The notes under the pieces are model-generated. The model saw only the letters and a list, made by a program, of their open reading frames with translations. It was not told where the DNA came from and searched no databases. This document shows, piece by piece, positions 16,289-26,306 of a stretch of DNA of 64,000 nucleotides. The DNA lies in NCBI GenBank assembly GCA_902467875.1, contig CABQWP010000002.1:23312-87311 (forward strand), in the 5' to 3' direction. A program made the position numbers and the translations under genes. Position 1 is the stretch's first letter; each line of letters begins with the position of its first letter. The stretch is from an uncultured Collinsella sp. Lineage in GTDB: Bacteria; Actinomycetota; Coriobacteriia; Coriobacteriales; Coriobacteriaceae.

Positions 16289-17191
16289 ATGGATCGCAAA
16301 AAAGCAATCGCGCTCTCATTTTCCGTTCCCGTCGCATGGGGCTTTTCGTACCCCCTCATGAAGATCGGCATGGACAGCATGAACGCCACGAGCATCGTTG
16401 CGCTGCGCTGCATCATCGCCTTTGTGGCCTGCCTTTTGCTCTTCCACAAGCGCGCTTTCCGCATCAACCGCGACCTTATGGTCCGTGCCGCCATCATCGG
16501 CGCCATTATGGCAACCGAGCTCACCTGCATGTGCTTGGGCTCTAGCCTCACTTCTGCCTCCACTGCCGGCTTTTTGCAGAGCCTGACGGTCGTGATCGTG
16601 CCGTTTGCCAACGCCGCCCTGCTGCGCCGCGCCCCCGAACGCAAAGTGCTCGTCGGCACCGCCATCGTCACCTGCGGTATGTTGCTGCTCTCGGGCGCCG
16701 ACTTCACCAGCCTGAACCCAGGCGCGCTCATCATGCTGCTCTCCGCCTTTGTCTATGCCGGCCATATCATTGTGGCGAAGCGCTTTGTCGAAGATATCGA
16801 CCCGCTGGCTCTGGGCGTTTGGCAGCTGGGCTTCGGCGGCTTGTTCTCGGGTATCGCCGTATGCGTCTTTGGCGGTTTCACACTTCCCAGTACGCCCAGC
16901 GAGATCGTGGTCGTCGTCGCGCTCGCACTCATCTGCTCTGCCTACGGCTTTATCACCCAGACGCTCGTGCAGCCCCACGTGCCCGCCGAGACCACCGGCT
17001 TCGCCTTCTCGCTTGAGCCGGTCTGCTCCGCTGTCTTTTCGTTCTTCCTGGTTGGCGAGGTCCTGAGCCCCATCGCCTTCTTTGGCGCCGCCCTCATCCT
17101 AACCGGCGTCATGGTGGCAACCGTCGAGCTTCCGCGCCTCCGCGCACATGGACAAGCTCGCATGGCAGGAGCGCCCGAGCACGTCGCGTAG
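16289..17191 (+). CDS. EamA/DMT-family metabolite transporter
   Basis: 300 residues with ten hydrophobic segments in two EamA halves: ALSFSVPVAWGFSYPLMKIGM at the start of the first and LIMLLSAFVYAGHIIVAKRFV at the start of the second. AAAAGGAG lies 5 nt before ATG. DMT carriers usually export amino acids or related metabolites; the substrate here is unknown. The divergent LysR gene probably controls it. The C-terminus is short and hydrophilic. Confidence 0.87.
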   Translation: MDRKKAIALSFSVPVAWGFSYPLMKIGMDSMNATSIVALRCIIAFVACLLLFHKRAFRINRDLMVRAAIIGAIMATELTCMCLGSSLTSASTAGFLQSLTVVIVPFANAALLRRAPERKVLVGTAIVTCGMLLLSGADFTSLNPGALIMLLSAFVYAGHIIVAKRFVEDIDPLALGVWQLGFGGLFSGIAVCVFGGFTLPSTPSEIVVVVALALICSAYGFITQTLVQPHVPAETTGFAFSLEPVCSAVFSFFLVGEVLSPIAFFGAALILTGVMVATVELPRLRAHGQARMAGAPEHVA

Positions 17192-17279
17192 ACCCCACTC
17201 TTCATACAGCCGTGGCGTAAAGGCAACCGGTGCGCCTTTACAATAGATGCCAACAGAGTATCTGCCATAAAGGAGCCCC

Positions 17280-18005
17280 ATGGACACCGCAACTCGCGAC
17301 CGCAACATAGCAACTTGGTTGGGCGATGCGCCACAGCTGATACGTGACACTACGAACCAGCTGCTCGAGCGCATCGCCCTTTTGCGTGCCGAGCAGACTA
17401 TCTACCCGGCACAAGACGACATCCTCAATGCCCTCGCCTACACGCCGGCCGACCAGGTCAAGGTTGTCATCTTGGGTCAAGACCCCTATCACGGACCCAA
17501 CCAGGCCATGGGGCTGTCGTTCTCGGTCCCCGCGACGCAAACCAAGTTGCCGCCGAGCCTGCGCAACATCTATAAGGAGCTCAAAGCCGATCTGGGTTGC
17601 CCCATTCCCGCCACGGGAGACCTAACGCCATGGGCACAACAGGGCGTCCTGCTTCTCAACACCACGCTCACCGTGCGTGGGCATGCCGCGAACTCGCACG
17701 CCAAGCTGGGCTGGAGCACGCTCACCGACTACGTTATCGAACGCTGCTGCCAGCTGTCCCAGCCGGTCGTCTTTTTGGCTTGGGGTCGCTTTGCCCAGCA
17801 GATGGTCGAAGGCAAGCTCGTCGCAACTGGTGCGGGCAAGGCAACCGGCAAGTTCTGCCTGGCCTCCACGCACCCCTCGCCGCTTTCGGCCAACCGCGCC
17901 ACGGCAGAACTCCCCGCCTTTATGGGGTCGCGTCCCTTCTCCGCTGCCAATCGGCTACTCGAACAGCACGGCTCGACCCCCGTCAACTGGACTTGCCTCG
18001 GCTAA
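17280..18005 (+). CDS. ung: Uracil-DNA glycosylase, family 1
   Basis: 241 residues. The catalytic motif GQDPYHGPNQAMGLSFSVP carries the water-activating Asp, and HPSPLSANR is the DNA-intercalation loop with the catalytic His. LLLNTTLTVR and WGRFAQQ are also family-typical. The enzyme removes uracil from DNA at the start of base excision repair. AAAGGAG precedes the ATG. A strong terminator at 18024 follows. Confidence 0.95.
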   Translation: MDTATRDRNIATWLGDAPQLIRDTTNQLLERIALLRAEQTIYPAQDDILNALAYTPADQVKVVILGQDPYHGPNQAMGLSFSVPATQTKLPPSLRNIYKELKADLGCPIPATGDLTPWAQQGVLLLNTTLTVRGHAANSHAKLGWSTLTDYVIERCCQLSQPVVFLAWGRFAQQMVEGKLVATGAGKATGKFCLASTHPSPLSANRATAELPAFMGSRPFSAANRLLEQHGSTPVNWTCLG

Positions 18006-18023
18006 AAACCGATACATCAAAAA

Positions 18024-18055
18024 TAGCGCCCGACGGCTTCCCATCGGGCGCTTTT
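18024..18055. terminator. Bidirectional intrinsic terminator
   Basis: AGCGCCCGACGG pairs with CATCGGGCGCT, with AAAA upstream and TTTT downstream. It lies between the convergent ung and SDR genes and can serve both. Confidence 0.85.
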
Positions 18056-18056
18056 C

Positions 18057-18737
18057 CTATTCGGGCCAAATAAATTGTGTGCGGCCGGCCTCGCCGCCAT
18101 CGATCAGCAGGCTCTGCCCGGTCATAAACCGGTTGGTCACGCCCACAAAGTAGATCCACTCGGCAATCTCTTGGGCAGTGGCCCAGCGCCTAAGCGGCGT
18201 GAGCTCCATAATCTGGTTCCACAGATGTTCGTCTTCCATCACGCAACGGTTGAGCGGCGTGATAACGCCACCCGGGTCCACACTGTTGGCGATGGCCTGC
18301 GGCGCCAGACGGTTTGCAAGGTTCTTGGTGTAGGCGATAACGCCGCCCTTGCTGGCGGCATAGGCGGGAAACTCCGATCCCGTATGCCCACTCGCCGACC
18401 CCACATTGACCACGGATTTGATAGCCGGCGCCGGCTTGGCGGCAAGCCCCTCCCCCACAAAGGCATAGCGCTCGGTCACGTTGATGGTGCCACACAGGTT
18501 GGCGGCGATGTCGTCGGCCGAATCCTGCGTACCGGCAACGTTCACGATCACCTGGGGTTCAAGGTCACCTGGAAACGAGTCAGGCTCGCGGACATCAACA
18601 ATCAGATGGCGGTAGCGCTCGTGTTTGATCGCCGCCGGCAAAAGATCAAAGCCCACGACCTCGTGGCCCTCGTCCAAAAAGCGCTGCACGCACGCGGCTC
18701 CGATACCGCCCGAAGCGCCCGTGATCAAAACCCGCAT
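18057..18737 (-). CDS. Short-chain dehydrogenase/reductase (SDR)
   Basis: 226 residues. The Rossmann motif TGASGGIG binds the dinucleotide; the catalytic Ser and the YAASK motif (Tyr-x-x-x-Lys) are present in VNVGSASGHTGSEFPAYAASKGG. NVAG is also seen. The C-terminal region DPGGVITPLNRC and GQSLLIDGGEA match the FabG-like classical SDRs. The substrate is unknown. AAGGAG lies about 6 nt before ATG. The transporter gene upstream ends 9 bp away on the same strand, so the two are probably co-transcribed. Confidence 0.87.
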   Translation of the reverse strand: MRVLITGASGGIGAACVQRFLDEGHEVVGFDLLPAAIKHERYRHLIVDVREPDSFPGDLEPQVIVNVAGTQDSADDIAANLCGTINVTERYAFVGEGLAAKPAPAIKSVVNVGSASGHTGSEFPAYAASKGGVIAYTKNLANRLAPQAIANSVDPGGVITPLNRCVMEDEHLWNQIMELTPLRRWATAQEIAEWIYFVGVTNRFMTGQSLLIDGGEAGRTQFIWPE

Positions 18738-18746
18738 ACTTGCTCC

Positions 18747-19469
18747 TTAGGCGGTTGCGTGGCGCTCGAGGTACTCGGAACCCACATTCTCGCGCTCCCA
18801 GCCGCGCACGACCTTGTAGCCCACGGGGCTCAGGAAGACCTCGCACAGTAGCTCGGCAACAGCGCCGGTCAGCGAGCACATAAGAACCTGCACCCAGGTC
18901 CAGCCAAAGAACGTGTGACTCACCACAATGGCAAAGACCAGGTTGTCGATAAACTGGCCAACGCCCGTGGACACATAGGAGCGGAAGGCAAAGCTCGCAA
19001 AGTTATTCTTTTTGAGCATACGGCCAAGCGACTGGTTGAGCGTGGAGTTAACCACGGCAGAAACGAGCATTGCCAGCGAAGAGCCCAGCACCACGTACCA
19101 GGTGCCGCCGATGGTGGCGTTAAGGGCAGTGTTGACCTCGATCATGCCCGTGTCGTAGTAGGCGCCCCACATGCCGGGCGTGAGCGAGCATGCCCAAAAG
19201 CACAGGCTCACGGCCAGGTTGACCAGCAGCGCGAGGATAGAGATTTTGATGGATGCCTTGGCGCCAAAGCGCTTGCAGATCATGTCCTGGCACAAAAACG
19301 AGACCCAGCTCACCACAAAGCCGCAATCGAGTGCCAGATACGGCAGGCTGATAAGCTCTTTGTTGGCCAGCAGGTTCATCATGATGACGCTCACGAAAAA
19401 CAGCGAAACCGTTGCCGCGGGAATGCTCCGCAACAGGACCTTGTAGTCCTCCATGACCTTCTTGATCAT
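18747..19469 (-). CDS. VUT-family (YhhQ-like) queuosine-precursor transporter
   Basis: 240 residues with six or seven hydrophobic segments. The family features MMNLLANKELISLPYLALDCGFVVSWVSFLCQDMICKRFGAKASIKIS and a C-terminal SLTGAVAELLCEVFLSPVGYKVVRGWE match the VUT/YhhQ group, whose members import preQ0, preQ1 or queuine for tRNA modification. AAGGAG lies 7 nt before the start. A pseudoknot-like leader (19478-19524) directly upstream may be a preQ1 riboswitch. The SDR gene follows in the same transcript; no queuosine biosynthesis gene is in this window, consistent with salvage. Confidence 0.8.
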   Translation of the reverse strand: MIKKVMEDYKVLLRSIPAATVSLFFVSVIMMNLLANKELISLPYLALDCGFVVSWVSFLCQDMICKRFGAKASIKISILALLVNLAVSLCFWACSLTPGMWGAYYDTGMIEVNTALNATIGGTWYVVLGSSLAMLVSAVVNSTLNQSLGRMLKKNNFASFAFRSYVSTGVGQFIDNLVFAIVVSHTFFGWTWVQVLMCSLTGAVAELLCEVFLSPVGYKVVRGWERENVGSEYLERHATA

Positions 19470-19477
19470 TATGTACT

Positions 19478-19524
19478 CCTTTGGTTTTAGGTTTAACGAG
19501 CAGGATATCGGACCCGAACTGCTC
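19478..19524 (-). promoter_or_regulatory. Candidate preQ1-I-like riboswitch leader
   Basis: On the coding strand, GAGCAG (19524-19519) pairs with CTGCTC (19503-19498). The loop carries CGGGTCCG, whose GGGU could pair with ACCU in the A-rich tail GTTAAACCTAAAACC, making an H-type pseudoknot that ends at the ribosome-binding site AAAGGAG. Size, A-rich tail and placement resemble preQ1-I riboswitches upstream of queuosine-precursor transporters. The match to consensus is loose, so this is an inference. Confidence 0.35.
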
Positions 19525-19586
19525 GGACGCCCCGGTCTTGAGACGACGGTGGGTATGATAGCCGCTCACACGGCATCAGGCAAGCA

Positions 19587-19622
19587 ATCGGCGCGGCAGC
19601 CCCGCAGGGCCACCGCGCCGAT
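19587..19622 (-). terminator. GC-rich hairpin after prfC
   Basis: ATCGGCGCGG (19587-19596) pairs with CCGCGCCGAT (19613-19622), with an inner GCCC/GGGC stem. It lies 3 bp past the prfC stop. The T-run on the leftward strand is short. Confidence 0.5.
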
Positions 19623-19625
19623 GCG

Positions 19626-21239
<1,614 letters not shown>

Positions 21240-21379
21240 GCGGATCCTTTCTTGCATTGAGTGCATTACGTCGTTGTAACCGCACTATTGTAGCCGCGAA
21301 ATCCCGCTCTAGAGCGCCTATCAGGACAAATTCATCAGTTGGAGCCTGGTTAGCAGTCGATGGCGACACTCCGCAGCAG

Positions 21380-21442
21380 TTTGTCTCGATCTGTAACATC
21401 TAGACGGTTTTTGAACCTCTTCCTGTTACAGATTTAGACAAA
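21380..21442. repeat. Palindromic module A
   Basis: TTTGTCT, two bases, then ATCTGTAACA (left arm from 21380) mirrors TGTTACAGAT, two bases, AGACAAA (right arm to 21442). The two arms are perfect apart from the 2-base bulge, separated by 24 bp containing GACGG and GAACC. It shares its ATCTGTAACA core with module B 22 bp away. Confidence 0.75.
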
Positions 21443-21463
21443 CAGGTGGGGCCCGCCAGCAAA

Positions 21464-21520
21464 ATCTCAATCTGTAACAGGTAGCCGTCCAAATCGGTTC
21501 CAGATGTTACAGATTGAGAT
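21464..21520. repeat. Palindromic module B
   Basis: ATCTCAATCTGTAACA (21464-21479) and TGTTACAGATTGAGAT (21505-21520) form a perfect 16-bp inverted repeat. The 25-bp interior contains CCGTC and GGTTC, the complements of the interior words of module A but in the other order. The 21267-21379 stretch beside these modules shows nothing recognisable. Confidence 0.8.
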
Positions 21521-21569
21521 GAATGAACGAGCGGACAATCCGTATTTACCTCTTGCATAACTGTGCATA

Positions 21570-21603
21570 GTGTATATATACTGTGCTTACCGGTTATATA
21601 CAC
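21570..21603 (+). promoter_or_regulatory. Candidate GntR (YtrA-type) operator
   Basis: GTGTATATA (21570-21578) and TATATACAC (21595-21603) form a perfect 9-bp inverted repeat just before the gntR-ABC operon. A promoter is possible with TTGCAT near 21554 and TATATA about 16 bp later, which the left arm would overlap. Autoregulation is the expected mode for this family. Confidence 0.6.
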
Positions 21604-21630
21604 GTGTAGCCCAACAGCTAAGGAGCCGCT

Positions 21631-22011
21631 GTGGACATCATCCTATCCAATTCGAGCGACAAGCCCATCTACGAGCAAATAGCCTCGCAGGTCAAAGCTC
21701 AGATCCTTTCGGGCGCACTCACTGCGGGAGCCAAACTCCCCAGCATCCGTGCACTCGCGAGCGATCTTGGCGTGAGCGTCATCACCACCAAGCGCGCCTA
21801 CGCCGACCTGGAGCAGCTCGGGTTTATCTGCACCGTGCAGGGCAAGGGCTGCTTTGTCGCCGAGGGCAACCAAGAACTCTTGCGCGAAAACCAGCTCTGC
21901 CATATCGAAGAGCTGCTTGCGAAAGCGGCAAGCCAAGCCGAAGCCTTGGGCGTCACGCGCGACAAGCTGCACGAAATGCTCGACCTGGTAGCCCCCGAAA
22001 CCATGCAGTAG
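21631..22011 (+). CDS. GntR-family regulator, YtrA subfamily
   Basis: 126 residues with a GTG start; AAGGAG lies about 6 nt upstream. The winged helix is PIYEQIASQVKAQILSGALTAGAKLPSIRALASDLGVSVITTKRAYADLEQLGFICTVQGKGCFV. The C-terminal part is only about 50 residues and helical, with no FCD or UTRA effector domain, as expected for YtrA regulators that control adjacent ABC transporters. It heads an operon with the ATPase and permease genes below and has an inverted repeat in its promoter. Confidence 0.9.
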   Translation: MDIILSNSSDKPIYEQIASQVKAQILSGALTAGAKLPSIRALASDLGVSVITTKRAYADLEQLGFICTVQGKGCFVAEGNQELLRENQLCHIEELLAKAASQAEALGVTRDKLHEMLDLVAPETMQ

Positions 22012-22034
22012 CCATCTGCAAGAAAGGCTATACC

Positions 22035-22916
22035 ATGCAAAACTTGCTTGAACTCAAAGGCATCTCACGCACTGTAAGCGACCGCTTTTCGCTGCGCGAC
22101 GTCACGCTTGCCGTGGAGCCTGGCCAGATCGTCGGCTTTGTTGGTGCCAACGGTGCTGGCAAAACAACGACGATTCGAGCTGCTCTCGGGCTTATAAAGC
22201 TCGATGCAGGCGAAGTGTACCTGTTTGGGCAGCGCTGTGGCGCCGACGCGCCCGATGAGTCGCAACGCCATCTACGCTCCCGCGTCGGTCTTGTCCTGGA
22301 CACGTGCCCCTTCCCCTCCACGCTCAAGGTGGGCCAGATCGAGTCGCTCGTAGGCCCGGCGTACCCCACGTGGGACCGCGAAACGTTCGCCGGATTCATC
22401 AACCGATTTGGCCTCGATCCCAAGACAAAGGTCAAGGACCTCTCCCGCGGCATGGGCATGAAGCTGCAGCTTGCCTGCGCGCTCAGCCACAATGCCAAGC
22501 TGCTCGTTTTGGACGAAGCCACCGCGGGCCTCGATCCCATGGCACGCGAGGAACTGCTCGATGTTCTGCTCGCCTTTGTCGCCGACGGCCAGCGCAGCGT
22601 GCTGCTCTCGAGCCACATTACGTCTGATCTCGATCGTGCTGCCGACCGCGTCATCTGCATCGATAACGGCTCGATTGTGTTTGACCTGCCACGCGAGGAC
22701 ATTACCGACCGCGCCGGCATCGCCCACTGCACCCAGGCACAGGCCGCCGAGCTCATGGCTTGCGTCGAAGGCACCCGCGCCGCCCGCCACGCCTACAGCG
22801 TGGACGTGCTCGTGCCCAACCACCGCGAAGTGCTCGAGGCCTTCCCCGAGATTCCCTGCGATCGGGCAACCATTGAAGACTATCTTCGCTTCATGCTGAA
22901 AGGGGCTTTGAAATGA
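22035..22916 (+). CDS. ABC transporter ATP-binding protein
   Basis: 293 residues from MQNLLELKGISRTVSDRFSLRDV; AGAAAGG lies just upstream. Walker A is GANGAGKTTT, the signature LSRGMGMKLQLA, Walker B LLVLDEATAGLD, and the H-loop SSHIT. The LSRGM signature and the extra C-terminal domain of about 70 residues are usual in YtrB-like exporters of antimicrobial or cell-envelope compounds. Pairing with the 4-bp-overlapping permease gene and a YtrA regulator suggests response to a cell-wall-active agent. Confidence 0.92.
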   Translation: MQNLLELKGISRTVSDRFSLRDVTLAVEPGQIVGFVGANGAGKTTTIRAALGLIKLDAGEVYLFGQRCGADAPDESQRHLRSRVGLVLDTCPFPSTLKVGQIESLVGPAYPTWDRETFAGFINRFGLDPKTKVKDLSRGMGMKLQLACALSHNAKLLVLDEATAGLDPMAREELLDVLLAFVADGQRSVLLSSHITSDLDRAADRVICIDNGSIVFDLPREDITDRAGIAHCTQAQAAELMACVEGTRAARHAYSVDVLVPNHREVLEAFPEIPCDRATIEDYLRFMLKGALK

Positions 22917-23614
22917 AACGCGCCATTATGTCCGAGCTTGCCATCGTTCGCACGCTCGTCCCGAGCATCGCAGGTGTCGGCCTGTTCATCTTCGTCGTGC
23001 TGACCGCCGTCAGGGCATCGAATGGTGATTCCGATATGAGCGCCGCCGGCGCCTTCGCGATCAGTGCCATGTCGCCCATCATGGCCATGACGTCGCTGGC
23101 CGGGCTCGACAACCAAAACGGATGGGAGCGCTATCGGGCAACGCTGCCGTTCTCGCGCAAAGACATCATCTGCGCACGCTACCTGTGCATTATTGCTTTC
23201 TCGGCCGTCATGGCATGCGCCGCCGTGCTTTTGAACATCATCGCCCTTCCGTTCTTCGATCACACGGGCATTCCCTCGACGGGACAGACCGTCTTTGAGA
23301 TCACAATAGCCTCCGCCGCATCGATGCTCATCTCCCTCATGATGGTGTTTTTGGCACAGCCGCTGTTCTTTCGATTTGGACACATGGAGGCGCTGCGCCT
23401 TTCCGTCGGCCTGTTTGCCCTGATGGGCTGCGGTACCATGGCAATGCTGAGCTCCTCCAACCCCATCAGCAACTGGCTTATGTCGATTGCCGGGGCGAAT
23501 CCCGATCCTGCCGTCCTTGGCTGTCTGTGTGCAGGAATTGCCGTACTGGCCCTCGCGCTATGTGCAATCAGCTGCACCGTCAGCACCAAGGTCTATCGAG
23601 CACGCGATCTGTAG
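22913..23614 (+). CDS. ABC-2 type permease
   Basis: 233 residues with six hydrophobic segments. It starts inside the ATPase stop (ATGA overlap), implying translational coupling. LDNQNGWERYRATLPFSRKDIICARYL is the cytoplasmic loop typical of ABC-2 permeases that follow YtrA/BcrA-type ATPases. The substrate is not known. It is the last gene of the operon; a leftward CLC gene converges about 85 bp further on. Confidence 0.82.
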   Translation: MKRAIMSELAIVRTLVPSIAGVGLFIFVVLTAVRASNGDSDMSAAGAFAISAMSPIMAMTSLAGLDNQNGWERYRATLPFSRKDIICARYLCIIAFSAVMACAAVLLNIIALPFFDHTGIPSTGQTVFEITIASAASMLISLMMVFLAQPLFFRFGHMEALRLSVGLFALMGCGTMAMLSSSNPISNWLMSIAGANPDPAVLGCLCAGIAVLALALCAISCTVSTKVYRARDL

Positions 23615-23698
23615 CCACGCGAGTCTCAATCCACGAAGGGCGCGATCGCCGCCCGCAAATCCGTGACAAATGGCATATCCCCGACGTGCGCCGCCGTG

Positions 23699-24988
23699 CT
23701 ACTTGCGCAGCGGCTTGGGCAACGGAATACCGGCGGCGATGACGGCGGCGATGATCATACAGACGATGCCTTTGAGCGGGAAGCACATGAGCAGCAGGCC
23801 CACGACCATGACGGGCTGACGCATAACGGCGCCCATCGTCGATGCCGTGCAGACGGCGACGCAAAAGACCGGATCTGCGCCGGTGAGGATGGCAAGGCCA
23901 TAGCCCAGGCTTACGCCTGAGAAGATAACCGGGAAGAAGTGGCCGCCGCGCCAACCAAGGTTGATGAGGGCGGGCGTCAGCATGGCCTTAACAAGACCGG
24001 TCGCGATAAGCACGCCAGCGGGAATGGTCAGATAGGTTTCCATGAGCACGTCGGCCTGAGTCTCGCCGGCAAACATGGTGTAGGGCAGGACCGTGCCGCA
24101 GATGGCGAGCGCCAGACCGGCTAGCATGGCCTTGACGACAGGACGCTCCCCTATTGCATGAGACAGTGCCTCGCTCGCATGCTCAGAGACAAAGTACAGC
24201 CATCCGCAAACGGTGCCGACCACCGCCAGCGGAATGAGCCAGACAAGTTCCAGGTTGCCCACCACGGCAGCCTCGAACCTGGGCATGCCCATGCCGCCGC
24301 CCATGAGCTGGCCGAGCAGCAGGTAGGTGCCCAGGCCGCCGGCAATCGCGATGCCGTAAACCACGGTCTTTTGCGCCTTGGGCAGCCTGATGGTGATCTC
24401 GTCGGACGCAGAGCCCTCGTCGCCGTCGGCGCTACCGGCAAGCGGTGCCACAAAGCCAAAGACAGGCGCGGTAAAGAGCGCCGTCAGGGCAGCCTGGGTA
24501 CCCAGCAGCGTGAGCTCCCTAAACTCGGCGCCAAAGCGGCGCATGCGGTCGCCAACCCAGCTGCACAGACCCGCGATAACGCCGGTTAGGCCGGCCTCCG
24601 GTCCAATACTTCCGCCAAACAGCAGCGGCAGCAATGCCGCGAGCGAAAGCTTGCCCAGGTTGTCGTACGGGTAGCGCCCGTCTTGCTTAACCTTAGCCAT
24701 CACCTGGTTGAGGTCATCGGTCTTGGTGCCTGTCATCTTCTCGTACAGACCAATTAACAGACCGCCCAGCAAGCAGACAAAAAACGGGTACGGCAGAAAG
24801 CCAAACGGACCGCTGGCAAGCTCGGGCGAAGCGACGCCCAGCGCGTGCGGAATCTCGGTCCATAGATAGTCGATACCGTGCTCCATCGCAAAAAAGAACA
24901 GCCAGACCGCGGCACCTGCGAACGCACCGGTCACGGCAACGCTAACTAAAAACAGCGCGCGGTTTGTGGGTTTGGCAAGGTTATCCAT
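23699..24988 (-). CDS. CLC-family chloride channel/antiporter
   Basis: 429 residues with ten or more hydrophobic segments. GGSIGPEAGLTGVI is the CLC selectivity motif GxxGPEAG, corresponding to GREGP in E. coli ClcA; the Glu following Pro is the gate position here. A second motif, GWRGGHFFPVIFSGVSLGYG, matches the GxFxP consensus near the C-terminus. GGGAGG lies 6 nt before the start. Whether it is a channel or a Cl-/H+ exchanger, or conducts fluoride, cannot be told from sequence. Confidence 0.88.
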   Translation of the reverse strand: MDNLAKPTNRALFLVSVAVTGAFAGAAVWLFFFAMEHGIDYLWTEIPHALGVASPELASGPFGFLPYPFFVCLLGGLLIGLYEKMTGTKTDDLNQVMAKVKQDGRYPYDNLGKLSLAALLPLLFGGSIGPEAGLTGVIAGLCSWVGDRMRRFGAEFRELTLLGTQAALTALFTAPVFGFVAPLAGSADGDEGSASDEITIRLPKAQKTVVYGIAIAGGLGTYLLLGQLMGGGMGMPRFEAAVVGNLELVWLIPLAVVGTVCGWLYFVSEHASEALSHAIGERPVVKAMLAGLALAICGTVLPYTMFAGETQADVLMETYLTIPAGVLIATGLVKAMLTPALINLGWRGGHFFPVIFSGVSLGYGLAILTGADPVFCVAVCTASTMGAVMRQPVMVVGLLLMCFPLKGIVCMIIAAVIAAGIPLPKPLRK

Positions 24989-25113
24989 CGGGTCCTCCCG
25001 CGGTCAAAGTCGACATAGTTATGTTTTATTGTAGAGCGAGCGTTGCTCGAACGAGCCAACCGTCTGCGCCGCAAACGGCACCATTGGGAGTCATAGTGGG
25101 ACAGGCTCAAGAC

Positions 25114-25647
25114 TTATCCGTTGATAATCGAGGCAATCTCGCGCAAATCGTCGGCAAAGTAAATGCCTTGCTGGCGCTGCGGGCTCGATAAACCCTTATC
25201 GATCATGTGCCCGAGCAGCGCCTTGAGGTCGTTGTAGTAACCGCCCAGGTTATACAGGATGCACGGAGCGCTCAGGTGCCCCAATGACACCGCGGACATG
25301 ACCTCGGCAATCTCCTCGAGCGTGCCCGTGCCACCGGGAAAGGCGATGAACGCATCGCCGAGCTCAATCATCTTGGCCTTGCGCTCCGCCATATCACTCG
25401 TCACGATGAGGTCGTCGATACCGTCATGTTGAAACTCGGCCTCGATAAAAAAGCTCGGCTCCACACCCGTCACGTGTCCGCCAGCATCGAGCACGCTATC
25501 GGCGAGCGCACCCATCAGGCCCGATTTGGACCCGCCGTATACCAGCGCGTGTCCGTTGGCGCCAATCCAGTTGCCCAGCTCCTGCACCGCGGGCAGAAAC
25601 GCCGGGTCATTGCCGGCACTGGCACCCAGATACACGGTGATATTCAT
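25114..25647 (-). CDS. LOG-family nucleotide phosphoribohydrolase
   Basis: 177 residues. Signature motifs GGSKSGLMGALADSVL and PGGTGTLEEIAEVMS are those of the LOG (lonely guy)/YvdD group, which releases ribose-5-phosphate from adenine nucleotides or cytokinin nucleotides. The Arg-Lys pair and Glu of the active site sit in MAERKAKM and GTLEE. GAGGGGG precedes the start. Bacterial role is not clear; probably nucleotide salvage or damage clearance. It is a single gene upstream of the K+ channel gene on the same strand. Confidence 0.88.
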   Translation of the reverse strand: MNITVYLGASAGNDPAFLPAVQELGNWIGANGHALVYGGSKSGLMGALADSVLDAGGHVTGVEPSFFIEAEFQHDGIDDLIVTSDMAERKAKMIELGDAFIAFPGGTGTLEEIAEVMSAVSLGHLSAPCILYNLGGYYNDLKALLGHMIDKGLSSPQRQQGIYFADDLREIASIING

Positions 25648-25683
25648 ATTCAGTCCCCCTCATCGTGACGCGCGGCGCCCGTC

Positions 25684-26109
25684 CTAGCGTTGGCGGCGGC
25701 GATATTCGCGCACGCGACGCGAAAGATCGGCAAGCTCGTCGCGATCGAGCTCTTCCAAATGCTCCAGATCATCCATAAAGCGCGCCATGGTGTCCTTTTG
25801 ACGCATCTTGATTAGCGTATTGCAGTAGTTCACCGCCACGCCCGTGAGCATGGCGATGTAGAAGATGCTGATGACGCTCAGAATGACGGTAATGGCGCGG
25901 GCAACCGGCGTTTCGGCCGGAATGTCACCAAAGCCGATGGTCGAGACCGTCTCAAAGCTAAACCACAGGCCATCGCCAAACGTGAGGGTCGTGGGCTCGG
26001 ACAGCCAGACGGCCGTCGAGCACAGCAGATAGAAGACGAGGAACAGCTCCGTAATGCGCACAAAGCCCGCCTGGCGCAACACGTCGGCAAGCGTCCTGAG
26101 CTTTTTCAT
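25684..26109 (-). CDS. Two-TM potassium channel
   Basis: 141 residues from MKKLRTLADVLRQ; GAAGGGG lies 6 nt upstream, whereas a TTG 21 nt earlier is less likely. Two transmembrane helices (about 21-41 and 79-103) flank a pore helix and the filter VSTIGFGDIP, the TxGxGD form of K+ channels. A C-terminal cytoplasmic stretch of about 40 charged residues (MARFMDDLEHLEELDRDELADLSRRVREY) probably helps tetramer assembly; no RCK nucleotide-binding domain is attached. The TIGFGD filter instead of TVGYGD is a common variant. Confidence 0.88.
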   Translation of the reverse strand: MKKLRTLADVLRQAGFVRITELFLVFYLLCSTAVWLSEPTTLTFGDGLWFSFETVSTIGFGDIPAETPVARAITVILSVISIFYIAMLTGVAVNYCNTLIKMRQKDTMARFMDDLEHLEELDRDELADLSRRVREYRRRQR

Positions 26110-26161
26110 CGCGACCCCTTCCACGGACAACCAATCACGTTCGCCCGGTATTGTCCCACAA

Positions 26162-26219
26162 CCGGCAGCTAGGGACGTTCCTTTTGTGCCGGCAGAAAGG
26201 GACTGTCCCCAGCTGCCGG
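26162..26219. repeat. GGGAC-type interspersed hairpin
   Basis: CCGGCAGCT (26162-26170) pairs with AGCTGCCGG (26211-26219), with inner GGGAC and GTCCC words and a central CTTTTGTGCCGGCAG. It shares words with the cluster at 13740-13790 and lies upstream of the hybrid-kinase gene. Confidence 0.65.
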
Positions 26220-26306
26220 GCGGAGCCGTTTAGCGGTACAGCTGCCAACTGGGCAGGCTGAGCTGGTATCCTTATGCGGTAATGTCTCGATTCGTTAGGA
26301 TTGCAT

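Noticed and set aside
17217..17241. Hairpin GTAAAGGC/GCCTTTAC after the DMT transporter gene
   Set aside because: Only 8 bp of stem and no T-run; not enough to call a terminator.
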